NCBI RefSeq assembly: GCF_002902905.1
Contig: NZ_CP026124.1
Location: 1,488,001 to 1,552,000 of the forward strand
Reading direction: 5' to 3'
Length of the DNA stretch: 64,000 nt
Origin: Achromobacter sp. AONIH1
GTDB taxonomy: Bacteria; Pseudomonadota; Gammaproteobacteria; Burkholderiales; Burkholderiaceae_B
Shown: positions 9,372 to 17,364 of the stretch, in pieces
Layout of the letters: every line of letters starts with the position of its first letter
Position numbering within the stretch: the first letter of the stretch is position 1
Made by a program: the position numbers and the translations under genes
Notes under the pieces: model-generated
What the model saw: only the letters and a program-made list of their open reading frames with translations
Database searches by the model: none
What the model was told of the DNA's origin: nothing

Positions 9372-10355
9372 CTAGTGGCCGCTGTGCAGCGCCGGGTTGA
9401 GCGTGCCCCAGGCGGCCGTGCGCACCAGCGTCTCGACGGCGCCGGTCTGCGAGTTGCGGCGGAACAGCTGCCCGTGCTGGCCGGCCAGCGACACCGCCTT
9501 GACCACCGCGCCCTCGGGCGTGAGCACGCGCGTGCCGGCGGTGATGTAGCAGCCGGCCTCGACCACGCAGTCGTCGCCCAGCGAGATGCCGATGCCGGAA
9601 TTCGCGCCCAGCAGGCAGCGCTTGCCGATCGATACCACCTGCTTGCCGCCGCCGGACATGGTGCCCATGATGGACGCGCCGCCGCCGATGTCGCTGCCAT
9701 CGTCGACGATGACGCCGGCGCTGATGCGGCCCTCGACCATGGACGCGCCCAGCGTGCCGGCGTTGAAATTGCAGAAGCCTTCATGCAGCACCGTGGTGCC
9801 GGGCGACAGGTGCGCGCCCAGCCGCACGCGGGCCGTGTCGGCGATGCGCACGCCTTGGGGCACCACGTAGTCGGTCATGCGCGGGATCTTGTCCACGCCA
9901 CGGATTTCCAGCGTCTGGCCGGTGGCGCGCAGGTGCCAGCGCAGCGCGTCGATCTGGTCCACCGGGCAGGGGCCGGCCGAGGTCCAGGCCACGTTGGACA
10001 GCACGTTGAACAGGCCGTCCAGGTTGGCGTCGTGCGGGCGGATCAGGCGATGGCTGAGCAGATGCAGCCGCAGGTAGGCGTCATGCGCGTCCGACGGCGG
10101 TTCCTCCAGCGAGGCGATGGCGGTGCGCACGGCCACGATCTCGACCTTGCGGCGCGTGTCGCGCGCCAGGGCCGTCGGCACATGCTCGCCCAGCGCCGCG
10201 CGCGCTTCCTCGGGCGTCAGGTGGCGGGTGCCGCCAGCGGGCGTGTGATCGGCCAGCGAGGGGCGTGGATACCAGGTATCCAGGATGGCGCCATCGGCGG
10301 CCAGGGTGGCCAGGCCGTAGGCGACGGCGCTGACGGGGGCGGAAGGGTCGGGCAT
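9372..10355 (-). CDS. dapD: tetrahydrodipicolinate N-succinyltransferase, actinobacterial-type DapD
   Basis: Transfers succinyl from succinyl-CoA to tetrahydrodipicolinate in lysine/diaminopimelate synthesis. The protein has an N-terminal domain opening AYGLATLAADGAILDTWYPR, then DAYLRLHLLSHRL, GVDKIPRMTDYVVPQGVRIA and a left-handed beta-helix with hexapeptides (NAGTLGASMVEGRIS, GGGASIMGT, RCLLGANSGIGISLGDDCVV). This is the long form known from Mycobacterium and Corynebacterium rather than the roughly 273-residue form common in proteobacteria. The start is placed at 10355 (MPDPSAP); an upstream in-frame ATG at 10400 overlaps the toxin gene end. It may be a second DapD or act on a related substrate. 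Its neighbours are not lysine genes. Confidence 0.8.
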   Translation of the reverse strand: MPDPSAPVSAVAYGLATLAADGAILDTWYPRPSLADHTPAGGTRHLTPEEARAALGEHVPTALARDTRRKVEIVAVRTAIASLEEPPSDAHDAYLRLHLLSHRLIRPHDANLDGLFNVLSNVAWTSAGPCPVDQIDALRWHLRATGQTLEIRGVDKIPRMTDYVVPQGVRIADTARVRLGAHLSPGTTVLHEGFCNFNAGTLGASMVEGRISAGVIVDDGSDIGGGASIMGTMSGGGKQVVSIGKRCLLGANSGIGISLGDDCVVEAGCYITAGTRVLTPEGAVVKAVSLAGQHGQLFRRNSQTGAVETLVRTAAWGTLNPALHSGH

Positions 10356-10396
10356 GGTGGGCCTGCGGGATGAAAACGGCATGCGCCGCGCGGGAG

Positions 10397-10744
10397 TCAA
10401 GGACGCATTATCGCTTCAAGCCGAGCCCAGACTTCATCGACGAGGTACGCGGGCACTGACTCTTTTCGTTTGGCCTGCCGCACGCGCCAATCCAGTGATT
10501 TCAGTTGATGGCAATGGATGCTGCCCGTCGTCGCGGTCCCCGTGCCCATCAGCGTGACCACCGTGCCATGAGTGCGTTGTTCGGTGGCCTGACCTTGTGA
10601 AATCGGACAGATCATCGCCAGTCCAAGTTGATTGAACTCCTTGTGGCTGACGACTAGTCCGTAGTGCGGACCCGTCATTTCCCTGCCGGCAGCGGGATCA
10701 AACTGTAGATGCACGATATCGCCGTGGCTGGGCACGTATGCCAT
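10397..10744 (-). CDS. MazF/ChpB-family mRNA interferase toxin
   Basis: A 115-residue PemK/MazF-fold toxin. The opening GDIVHLQFDPAAGREMTGPHYGLVV matches the MazF start (GDIV, then a basic/acidic loop and a PhYG/RP-type turn), followed by FNQLGLAMICPISQG and HQLKSLDWRVRQAKR, the region that closes the RNA-binding groove. Its wording is nearest E. coli ChpB. MazF toxins cut mRNA at short sequences. The ATG shares one base with the antitoxin stop (TGATG), so the pair is translationally coupled. The gene ends 41 bp before dapD. Confidence 0.88.
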   Translation of the reverse strand: MAYVPSHGDIVHLQFDPAAGREMTGPHYGLVVSHKEFNQLGLAMICPISQGQATEQRTHGTVVTLMGTGTATTGSIHCHQLKSLDWRVRQAKRKESVPAYLVDEVWARLEAIMRP

Positions 10745-10989
10745 CAGTTGCGCTCCCGTCCGACAGCGGGCATGTCGTCCCAGCCGTCGGCTCGGGGCAG
10801 CCCATCCGGCATTTCAGCCAGGAGGTCGGTGAGCGCATAGCGCGGACGCGCTGGCGGTTCGATAGTGAGCCGCCGGCCGGACATGTGGAGTTCGACCTGG
10901 GAGCCTTCACGCAGCCCGTTCTGGTCGATGTATGCCTTGGGGATGGTCATCACGAGCGAACCTCCTGCCTTGCGTAGAGTTTGACGCAT
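10744..10989 (-). CDS. MazE/ChpS-type AbrB-fold antitoxin
   Basis: An 81-residue antitoxin upstream of the MazF-like toxin. The N-terminal half RKAGGSLVMTIPKAYIDQNG then LREGSQVELHMSGRRLTIEP is a swapped-hairpin AbrB/SpoVT DNA-binding domain; the acidic C-terminus (LLAEMPDGLPRADGWDDMPA) is the likely toxin-binding tail. MazE-type antitoxins neutralise the toxin and repress their own operon. GGGAGA lies seven bases before the ATG. An inverted repeat 60-80 bp upstream is a candidate operator. Confidence 0.85.
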   Translation of the reverse strand: MRQTLRKAGGSLVMTIPKAYIDQNGLREGSQVELHMSGRRLTIEPPARPRYALTDLLAEMPDGLPRADGWDDMPAVGRERN

Positions 10990-11034
10990 GGAAGTCTCCC
11001 ATATTGATGAGGGATGCGGAGCCTGAGTGCGCCA

Positions 11035-11067
11035 TTTATAGCACTATTTATCCTACAAAAATAGGAT
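11035..11067 (-). promoter_or_regulatory. putative promoter/operator of the toxin-antitoxin pair
   Basis: On the minus strand an inverted repeat ATCCTA/TAGGAT with a 6-nt loop (11050-11067) lies just upstream of a TATAAA -10-like hexamer (11035-11040). The stretch is sharply AT-rich compared with its surroundings. An upstream -35 is not clear. The geometry would suit autoregulation by the antitoxin-toxin complex. Confidence 0.4.
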
Positions 11068-11124
11068 ATCGATGGCGCAAAATGATCGTGTCCGACGCAT
11101 CTGTCAGATCTCGCCCAGGCCCGA

Positions 11125-11208
11125 TGCCGCGGATCCGGCTTCGCCGGTCCGCCAGCATGCCCGCTTGAGGGAAGCGCCCACGGGGAAGCGCGTAGCGCTT
11201 CGGGGGGC
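11125..11208 (-). repeat. type A interspersed repeat, copy 2
   Basis: Directly downstream of the stop codon of the M20 peptidase gene. Read on the minus strand it shows CCCCGAAGCGCTACGCGCTT, a C-run/G-run segment that is partly degenerate here, and GGCGGACCGGCGAAGCCGG. Longer than other copies because of an extra insertion in the central hairpin. Confidence 0.65.
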
Positions 11209-11211
11209 CTT

Positions 11212-12342
11212 CTACTCCAATTCCTTCAACAGCAATTCCCAGAACTTCAGCCGCTGCTCCAGCGTCGACACCAGGATGTACTCATGCAGCGTGTGCGCGC
11301 CGTCGCCGTCCGCGCCCAGGCCGTCCAGCGTGGGCACGCCCATGGCCGAGGTGAAGTTGGCGTCGCTGCCGCCGCCGGTCATGGGCGCGTCTTCCAGCAG
11401 GAAGCCGGCGCGCTCGGCGTAGCCCTGGACCAGCGCCAGCAGGGCGGCGGCGGCCTCGGTCTTGACCATGGGCGGGCGGTTCAGCTCGACGTCGATGTCC
11501 AGCTCCACGTCCGGACCCACGGCGCACAGCTCGCGCATGCGGCGCAGCACGTCCTCGGCCGCGCCCATGTCGGGCACGCGGAAGTCCACCACGCAGCGGC
11601 AGTGCGCCGGCACAGTGTTGGTGACGGTGCCGCCGGCGATGGTGCCCACGCTCACGGTGATGCCGCGCTCGTAGTCGGTCATGGCTTCCAGCGCCAACAC
11701 CTGGTGCGCCATTTCGCGGATGGCGCTGCGGCCCTTGTCGTGGTTCATGCCGGCGTGCGCCGGACGGCCCTTGACGTTCAGGTTCAGCATGCCGGTGCCC
11801 TTGCGCGCGGTCACGCACTTGCCGCCGTTGGCGCGCGCCGGCTCGCACACCAGCGCGTACTTGGCGTTGGCGGCATGGCGCTCGATGTGGGCGCGCGACG
11901 CATGGCTGCCGGTCTCTTCGTCCGGCACCACCAGGAAGTCCACGGGCAGGCGCGTGTCGCCGGGCCGGGCCACGGTCGCCAGCGCCGACAGGGCCAGGTA
12001 GATGCCGGCCTTCATGTCATAGCTGCCCGGGCCGTAGAGGCGGTCGCCCTCGATCCGCACCGGGTTGTCCTTGAGCGTACCCACCGGATGCACGGTGTCC
12101 ATGTGGGCCAGGATCAGGATGCCGGGACGGTCGTCGCCGTCGGCGCGGTTGGTGGCGTACAGCAGCGGTCCGGTGTCCGGGCCGATGTCGGACAGTTCCA
12201 CTTTCAGGCCGGCGGCCTCGGCCTGGCCGGCGATGATGCGGGCCATGGCGGCGATGCCGTCGGGATAGTTGGAGGGCGACTCGCAAAGCAGCCAGGACTG
12301 GATGCCGGAGACGAGCTGTTCGGTGCTGAGGGTCGAGGACAT
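11212..12342 (-). CDS. M20-family zinc metallopeptidase (carboxypeptidase G2/ArgE-like)
   Basis: A 376-residue cytoplasmic-type M20 peptidase. The two-zinc site is complete: LILAHMDTVHPVG (His, Asp), GPGSYDMKAGI (bridging Asp), VPDEETGSH (catalytic Glu and ligand Glu), an Asp/Glu in ALVCEPA and a final His in GAHTLHEY. The lid domain contains RPAHAGMNHDKGRSA. Members remove acyl or glutamyl groups from amino acids. It is the last gene of the minus-strand peptide-transport cluster, 37 bp after the alpha/beta hydrolase gene, so it probably processes an imported peptide or acyl-amino acid. No signal peptide is visible. Confidence 0.88.
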   Translation of the reverse strand: MSSTLSTEQLVSGIQSWLLCESPSNYPDGIAAMARIIAGQAEAAGLKVELSDIGPDTGPLLYATNRADGDDRPGILILAHMDTVHPVGTLKDNPVRIEGDRLYGPGSYDMKAGIYLALSALATVARPGDTRLPVDFLVVPDEETGSHASRAHIERHAANAKYALVCEPARANGGKCVTARKGTGMLNLNVKGRPAHAGMNHDKGRSAIREMAHQVLALEAMTDYERGITVSVGTIAGGTVTNTVPAHCRCVVDFRVPDMGAAEDVLRRMRELCAVGPDVELDIDVELNRPPMVKTEAAAALLALVQGYAERAGFLLEDAPMTGGGSDANFTSAMGVPTLDGLGADGDGAHTLHEYILVSTLEQRLKFWELLLKELE

Positions 12343-12379
12343 GGCGGTATCGGGTGTCGGCTAGGCGGAAAGGGAACGA

Positions 12380-13285
12380 TCAGGCGACCTGCTGGCCGGC
12401 CAGGCGGGCCAGCTCGGCGTCGTCGGGCATGCGGCCATCGAACCAGAGGCTGGCGCAGACCGCCGACATGGCGCGGCCGTCGTGGCCGATGCCGGGCACG
12501 ACCTGCAGCGTCCAGTTGAACGGCACGCCGCGGCGCTCGGCTTCCTTGCGGCCGGCCTCGAAGTAGTTCTGCGCGCGCGCGAAACGGTGCGGCCCCTGGC
12601 GCATGGCGGCCGGTTCCGAGGGCAGGTTGGGATCGTCGGTGGCGATGTCCTGGTCGCCGGCCAGGATGGTCATGGGATAGGCCAGCAGCTTGACCAGGTG
12701 ATCCTCGGTCAGGCCGACGCCAGCCATGCCTTCGGGGAAGGGGTGGTCGAAGGTCGGCAGCGTGTACCAGCCGGGATTGCCCGCGGCCACGGCCTTGAAC
12801 GGCGCATGCGACTGGCTGCTCATCAGCCGGTGCACGAACTGGCCGCCGGCGGAATGGCCGAACAGGTACACGTTCTGGCCATCGGTGATCTCGGCGGCGA
12901 TCAGGTCGCGCACCACGCTGCCCACCAGCGCGTAGGTCCAGCCGTCGATGTGGCGCGGATTGCCGCCGGCCGAGAACACGCGGCCATTGTTGTAGCTTTC
13001 GACGCCGGGCCAGATCTCGTTGGAGAAGGTCAGCGCCACGATCAGCAGCTTGTGCTTGTCGGCGGCCGGCACCCAGAAGTCGCGGTATTCGTCGCCGTTG
13101 CGCAGCACGCCGTGCTGCACGATCACGACCGGGCGGTCGGGCGTGTAGCCATAGGGGCGGTAGGTCTGCAGCTTGAACGGACGGTCGGCGTTGCGGTCGT
13201 CGTCGATGTAGGGAATGGCGTTGCGGCCCGCATGGCCCAGTTCAATGGCGATGCGGTCGACGTTGGTGAGTTCGGCAGGTTTCAT
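12380..13285 (-). CDS. alpha/beta-hydrolase (esterase/PHB-depolymerase-like)
   Basis: A 301-residue protein of the alpha/beta-hydrolase fold. The oxyanion-side strand is VVIVQHGVLRNGDEYRD, the nucleophile elbow is YLFGHSAGGQFVHRLM (GHSAG, Ser about residue 147), the acid may be the Asp in ILAGDQDIATDD and the catalytic His lies in VVPGIGHDGRAM. No signal peptide is present. It begins 9 bp after the dppF-like gene and precedes the M20 gene, so it belongs to the transport operon. A hydrolase acting on an ester or amide of the imported compound is likely, but the substrate is unknown. Confidence 0.8.
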   Translation of the reverse strand: MKPAELTNVDRIAIELGHAGRNAIPYIDDDRNADRPFKLQTYRPYGYTPDRPVVIVQHGVLRNGDEYRDFWVPAADKHKLLIVALTFSNEIWPGVESYNNGRVFSAGGNPRHIDGWTYALVGSVVRDLIAAEITDGQNVYLFGHSAGGQFVHRLMSSQSHAPFKAVAAGNPGWYTLPTFDHPFPEGMAGVGLTEDHLVKLLAYPMTILAGDQDIATDDPNLPSEPAAMRQGPHRFARAQNYFEAGRKEAERRGVPFNWTLQVVPGIGHDGRAMSAVCASLWFDGRMPDDAELARLAGQQVA

Positions 13286-13294
13286 GGCGACGTG

Positions 13295-14305
13295 TCAGGC
13301 GGTGGCTTCGTTCAGATGGCAGGCCGACCAGTGGCCCGGCGAGATTTCCTTCAGGACCGGCGCCTGCTCGCGGCAGCGCGGCATGGCGTGCGGACAGCGC
13401 GGGTTGAATGTACAGCCCGGCGGCGGATTCAGCGGCGACGGGATTTCGCCCTTGATGGGCGTGAACTTGCGGCCGCGCCGCGCCACGTCCGGCACCTCGG
13501 CCATCAGGGCCTGGGTATAGGGGTGGTTGGCGCGCGCGAAGATCTCGGCTGCGGTCGAAATCTCGACGATCTTGCCCAGGTACATGATGGCGACGCGGTC
13601 GGAAATGTGCTTGACCACGCCCAGGTCATGGCTGATGAACAGGTAGGTGAAGCCGTGCTGTTCGCGCAGGTCCATGAACAGGTTGATCACCTGCGCCTGG
13701 ATCGACACGTCCAGCGCGGCCACCGGCTCGTCGCAGACCAGGAACTTGGGCGCCACCATCAGCGCGCGGGCGATGCCGATGCGCTGGCGCTGGCCGCCGG
13801 AGATCTGGTGCGGGAAACGATCGCGGTATTCGCGGTCCAGACCGACCTCGGACAGCGCCTGGTCGATGCGCGCGGGAATGTCGGCCGGCGGCGCCAGCTT
13901 ATGCACCTTCAGCGCCTCGCCCAGGATCTGGCGCAGCCGCTGGCGCGGATTCAGCGAGGCCTGCGGATCCTGGAAGATCATCTGCACGCCCAGCGTGTAG
14001 GCCAGCTTGTCGGCGCCGCGCAGGCGGGCCGCATCGCGGCCCTGGTACAGCAGCTCGCCCTCGGTCTGGCGATGCAGGCCGGCCACCACGCGGCCCAGCG
14101 TGGACTTGCCGCAGCCCGATTCGCCCACCAGGCCGACCACCTCGCCGCGGCGGATGGACAGGTCCACGCCGTTGACGGCGTAGACGGTGCGGCGGTCGAT
14201 GGGACGGCCGGCCAGGGCCAGGATGCGCTGGGCCAGGTCGGGACGTTGCTCGAAGCGCTTGTGGACGTTCTTCAGCTCGATGACGGGAGTATCGGCTTGA
14301 TTCAT
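13295..14305 (-). CDS. dppF: dipeptide/oligopeptide ABC transporter ATP-binding protein (DppF-like)
   Basis: A 336-residue ATPase of the peptide/nickel transporter class. Walker A is [10 protein letters not shown]-loop region [11 protein letters not shown], signature [15 protein letters not shown], Walker [15 protein letters not shown], and the C-terminal oligopeptide-transporter extension carries the [15 protein letters not shown] cysteine cluster (CxxxxxxxC) typical of this family. It pairs with the DppD-like protein encoded upstream; the two genes overlap by four bases (ATGA). ATP hydrolysis would power uptake through DppBC. Confidence 0.92.
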   Translation of the reverse strand: MNQADTPVIELKNVHKRFEQRPDLAQRILALAGRPIDRRTVYAVNGVDLSIRRGEVVGLVGESGCGKSTLGRVVAGLHRQTEGELLYQGRDAARLRGADKLAYTLGVQMIFQDPQASLNPRQRLRQILGEALKVHKLAPPADIPARIDQALSEVGLDREYRDRFPHQISGGQRQRIGIARALMVAPKFLVCDEPVAALDVSIQAQVINLFMDLREQHGFTYLFISHDLGVVKHISDRVAIMYLGKIVEISTAAEIFARANHPYTQALMAEVPDVARRGRKFTPIKGEIPSPLNPPPGCTFNPRCPHAMPRCREQAPVLKEISPGHWSACHLNEATA

Positions 14306-15285
14306 GCTTGCTCGGCCTCGCGGGCGATCGGCACGTAGCAGCGGAAGCTGCGCGGGCCTTCGGTGGTGACGGTGGGGGCTTGCTCGGTGCAGCGCGTGAC
14401 CGCGCTGGGGCAGCGCGGCCGGAACGCACAGCCCGAGGGACGGCCGGACAGGCTGGGCGCCATGCCGTTGATCTGGTGCAGGCGCGCGCCGGGCTGCGTG
14501 GCGCCCGGCATCGAGTCCAGCAGGCCGCGCGTGTATGGATGGCGCGGCGCTTCCAGCACCTGCTCGACCGGGCCGCTCTCGACGATGCGGCCGGCATACA
14601 TGACGGCCACGCGGTCGGCCAGCTCGGCGACCACGCCCAGGTCGTGAGTGATCCAGATCAGCGCGGTGTTGTGCTGACGGCAGATCTCCTGCATGCGGTA
14701 GAGGATCTGGCCCTGGATGGTGACGTCCAGCGCGGTGGTGGGCTCGTCGCAGATGATCAGGTCGGGCTTGTTCAGCATGGCGATGGCGATGGCCACGCGC
14801 TGGCGCATGCCGCCGGAGAACTCGTGCGGATAGCTCTTCAGGCGCTTTTCGGGCGAGGGGATGCCCACCATCTCCAGCGCTTCGCGGCAGCGCTCGAGCG
14901 CTTGCGCGCGCGGCACGTCCGCGTGCGTCAGGATGGCTTCCATCATCTGCTCGCCGATGCGCAGCACCGGGTTCAGCGTCATCAGCGGATCCTGGAAGAT
15001 CATCGCGATGCGGTCGCCGCGCAGCTGGCGCATCTGTTCTTCGCTGTACTTGCGCAGGTCCTGGCCCTTGAAGCGGACCTCGCCCTCGACCACTTCCCCG
15101 GGGGGATCGATCAGGCCCAGCAGCGAGAAGCCGGTCACGGACTTGCCCGAGCCGGACTCGCCGACCAGGCCCACGATTTCGCCTCGGCGCACGGTCAGGT
15201 CTACGCCGTCGACGGCCGGCCAGGCGCCGGCTTCGGTATGGAATGCGGTGCGCAGGCCGCGCACCTCCAGAATGGTCTCGCTCAT
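14302..15285 (-). CDS. dppD: dipeptide/oligopeptide ABC transporter ATP-binding protein (DppD-like)
   Basis: The partner ATPase of about 327 residues: Walker [12 protein letters not shown], signature [14 protein letters not shown], Walker [14 protein letters not shown] and a C-terminal [12 protein letters not shown] cluster. The start is placed at 15285 ([15 protein letters not shown]), with GGATGAC upstream; a start three codons earlier at 15294 is possible. An open frame to 15375 runs into the type A repeat that separates it from dppC and is not credible as coding. The repeat within the operon could affect relative expression. Confidence 0.91.
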   Translation of the reverse strand: MSETILEVRGLRTAFHTEAGAWPAVDGVDLTVRRGEIVGLVGESGSGKSVTGFSLLGLIDPPGEVVEGEVRFKGQDLRKYSEEQMRQLRGDRIAMIFQDPLMTLNPVLRIGEQMMEAILTHADVPRAQALERCREALEMVGIPSPEKRLKSYPHEFSGGMRQRVAIAIAMLNKPDLIICDEPTTALDVTIQGQILYRMQEICRQHNTALIWITHDLGVVAELADRVAVMYAGRIVESGPVEQVLEAPRHPYTRGLLDSMPGATQPGARLHQINGMAPSLSGRPSGCAFRPRCPSAVTRCTEQAPTVTTEGPRSFRCYVPIAREAEQA

Positions 15286-15339
15286 GTCAGTCATCCATTG
15301 CGCAAACCGCCACGCAGGTATCGGGTGTCGCTCCATCGG

Positions 15340-15417
15340 GGTGCCGCGGAGCCGGCTTCGCCGGTCCGCCAGCACGCCCCCTCGAGGGGGAAGCGCGCAG
15401 CGCTTCGGGGGTGGGCC
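15340..15417 (-). repeat. type A interspersed repeat, copy 3 (inside the dpp operon)
   Basis: Lies between the dppC stop and the dppD start. On the minus strand it reads CCACCCCCGAAGCGCTGCGC, then CCCCCTCGAGGGGG (perfect palindrome around CTCGAG) and GGACCGGCGAAGCCGG. It is the most regular copy and a near match to copy 4 at 48607. Confidence 0.8.
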
Positions 15418-16335
15418 TCATCTTTTCGGGTCCAGGCTTTCGCGGAGGCGGTCGCCGACGATGTTGATGGACAGGATCAGCAGCAGCAGGGCGATGCCCG
15501 GGAACAGGCTGATCCAGTAGTCGCCCGAGAGCAGATACTGGAAGCCATTGGAGATCAACAGGCCCAGCGACGGCTCGGTGATGGGCACGCCCACGCCCAG
15601 GAAGGACAGCGTGGCTTCCAGCGCGATCGCGGTCGCGATCTGGATGGTGGCGAACACCATGACCGGGCCCAGGCAGTTCGGCAGCAGGTGGAAGGCCATG
15701 ATGCGCCAGGCCGGGAAGCCCAGGTTGGCGGCGGCCTCCACGTATTCCTTGCGCCGCTCCTGCAGCGCGCGGCCGCGCATGATGCGCGCGTAGTGGCCCC
15801 ATTGCACCAGCACCAGCGCCAGGATCACCTTGTCCACGCCGCGCCCCATCACCACCAGCAGCACCAGCGCCACCAGGATGGTCGGAAAGCCCAGGATGAA
15901 GTCGACGATGCGCATCAGGATGGTGTCGACCACGCCGCCCATGTAGGCGGCCACCAGGCCAACCGCGCCGCCCACGGCGGTGGCCAGCACCACGGCGGAC
16001 AGGCCCACCATCAGGCTGATGCGCAGGCCATACAGGATGGCGCTGAGCATGTCGCGGCCCTGGTCGTCGGTGCCCAGCCAGGCGATGCTGCCGTCCATCA
16101 GCGCCTGGCGCGGCGCCAGGCGGCCGTCCATGAGCGAGAGGTTGGCGAGGTCGTAGGGGTTCTGCGGCGCGAAGTAGGGCGCGAACACCACCAGGATGAT
16201 CAGCACGGCCAGCGCGATGGCCGAGCCGGTCACGGTGGGCCGAGAGCGCAGTTTCTTCAGGATGGAGGCGCGCTTGGGCGTGTCCGCCAGGGGCGGGGCG
16301 GTGCGGGTGCGGCCGGGATTGGGAGATTGAGCCAT
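15418..16335 (-). CDS. dppC: peptide ABC transporter permease (DppC-like)
   Basis: A 305-residue inner-membrane permease. One transmembrane helix near residue 40 ([20 protein letters not shown]) is followed by the periplasmic loop [18 protein letters not shown], a hallmark of DppC/OppC, then five further helices and the cytoplasmic EAA loop ([20 protein letters not shown]). The start MAQSPNP at 16335 lies five bases after the dppB stop; longer open frames inside dppB are rejected. A type A repeat follows the stop. Confidence 0.92.
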   Translation of the reverse strand: MAQSPNPGRTRTAPPLADTPKRASILKKLRSRPTVTGSAIALAVLIILVVFAPYFAPQNPYDLANLSLMDGRLAPRQALMDGSIAWLGTDDQGRDMLSAILYGLRISLMVGLSAVVLATAVGGAVGLVAAYMGGVVDTILMRIVDFILGFPTILVALVLLVVMGRGVDKVILALVLVQWGHYARIMRGRALQERRKEYVEAAANLGFPAWRIMAFHLLPNCLGPVMVFATIQIATAIALEATLSFLGVGVPITEPSLGLLISNGFQYLLSGDYWISLFPGIALLLLILSINIVGDRLRESLDPKR

Positions 16336-16340
16336 GACGA

Positions 16341-17318
16341 TTATTGAGCGGGGGTCACGAGCTGCACGCGCGGGTCGAGCGCGGCGTACAGGATGTCCAC
16401 GACCAGGTTGATGACCACGAAGATCAGGGTGACCAGCATCACGTAGGCCACCACCACGGGGCGGTCCAGCTGGTGGACGCTGTCGATCAGCAGCTTGCCC
16501 ATGCCGGGCCAGGCGAACACCGTCTCGGTGATGGTGGAGTACGCGATCAGCGTGCCGAATTCCATGCCGATCACGGTCACCACGGGGATCAGGATGTTGC
16601 GCAGGATGTGGCGGCGCACGATGCGGCCCGGCTTGACGCCCTTGGCGCGCGCGAACTTCACGTAGTCCTGGCTGCGCGCCTCGACCACGCCCGAGGCGGT
16701 CAGGCGCAGCACCAGCGCGATGTTGGCCAGCGCCAGGTTGATGGCCGGCATGATCAGGTGCGACCAGCCGTCGGCGGTCAGGATCGACAGACGCACGCCG
16801 AGCACGGTGACGGTGTCGCCGCGGCCCGTGGCCGGCAGCCAGCCCAGCCATACGGCGAACAGCAGGATCAGCATCATGCCCTGCCAGAAGTTGGGCAGCG
16901 AGAAGCCCAGCACCGACGAGGCCATGATGCCCCGGCCCAGCGGCTCGTCACGGTACAGGCCGGCGACCAGCCCCAGCGGGATGCCGATGACACAGGTCAG
17001 CCCGATGGCCACGACCACCAGTTCGAAGGTGGCCGGGATGCGCTGTACGATCAGCTCGATGGCGGGGATGCCGTGGACGAAGGACACGCCCAGGTCGCCG
17101 TGCAGCGCGCGCCACAGGAAGCCCGTGTACTGCTGCCATACGGGCAGGTCCAGCCCGAGGCGGGCGATCATGGCTTCGCGGGCGGCCTGGCTGGCCTCGG
17201 GGCTGACCAGCAGCTCGATCGGGTCGCCCACGGCATACACCGCGAAGAAGACCACGACCGAGACGGCCAGCAGTACGAACAGGCTCTGTATCAACCTGCG
17301 CAAGATGAATAGGGCCAC
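16341..17318 (-). CDS. dppB: peptide ABC transporter permease (DppB-like)
   Basis: A 325-residue permease with the DppB/OppB opening MALFILRRLIQSLFVLLAVS, where the N-terminal helix ends in FFAVYAVGDP, and the EAA loop DYVKFARAKGVKPGRIVRRH. Six transmembrane helices are expected. The start is GTG at 17318 with AAGGA upstream. It follows the binding-protein gene after 46 bp and precedes dppC by five bases. Confidence 0.92.
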   Translation of the reverse strand: MALFILRRLIQSLFVLLAVSVVVFFAVYAVGDPIELLVSPEASQAAREAMIARLGLDLPVWQQYTGFLWRALHGDLGVSFVHGIPAIELIVQRIPATFELVVVAIGLTCVIGIPLGLVAGLYRDEPLGRGIMASSVLGFSLPNFWQGMMLILLFAVWLGWLPATGRGDTVTVLGVRLSILTADGWSHLIMPAINLALANIALVLRLTASGVVEARSQDYVKFARAKGVKPGRIVRRHILRNILIPVVTVIGMEFGTLIAYSTITETVFAWPGMGKLLIDSVHQLDRPVVVAYVMLVTLIFVVINLVVDILYAALDPRVQLVTPAQ

Positions 17319-17364
17319 TTGATATTTCCTTGGTGGGCTCGGGAGTTGCGGGCGCCAGGCGGGG

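Noticed and set aside
10356..10400. Upstream ATG extending dapD by 15 residues
   Set aside because: It overlaps the toxin gene end; the usual family start is at 10355.
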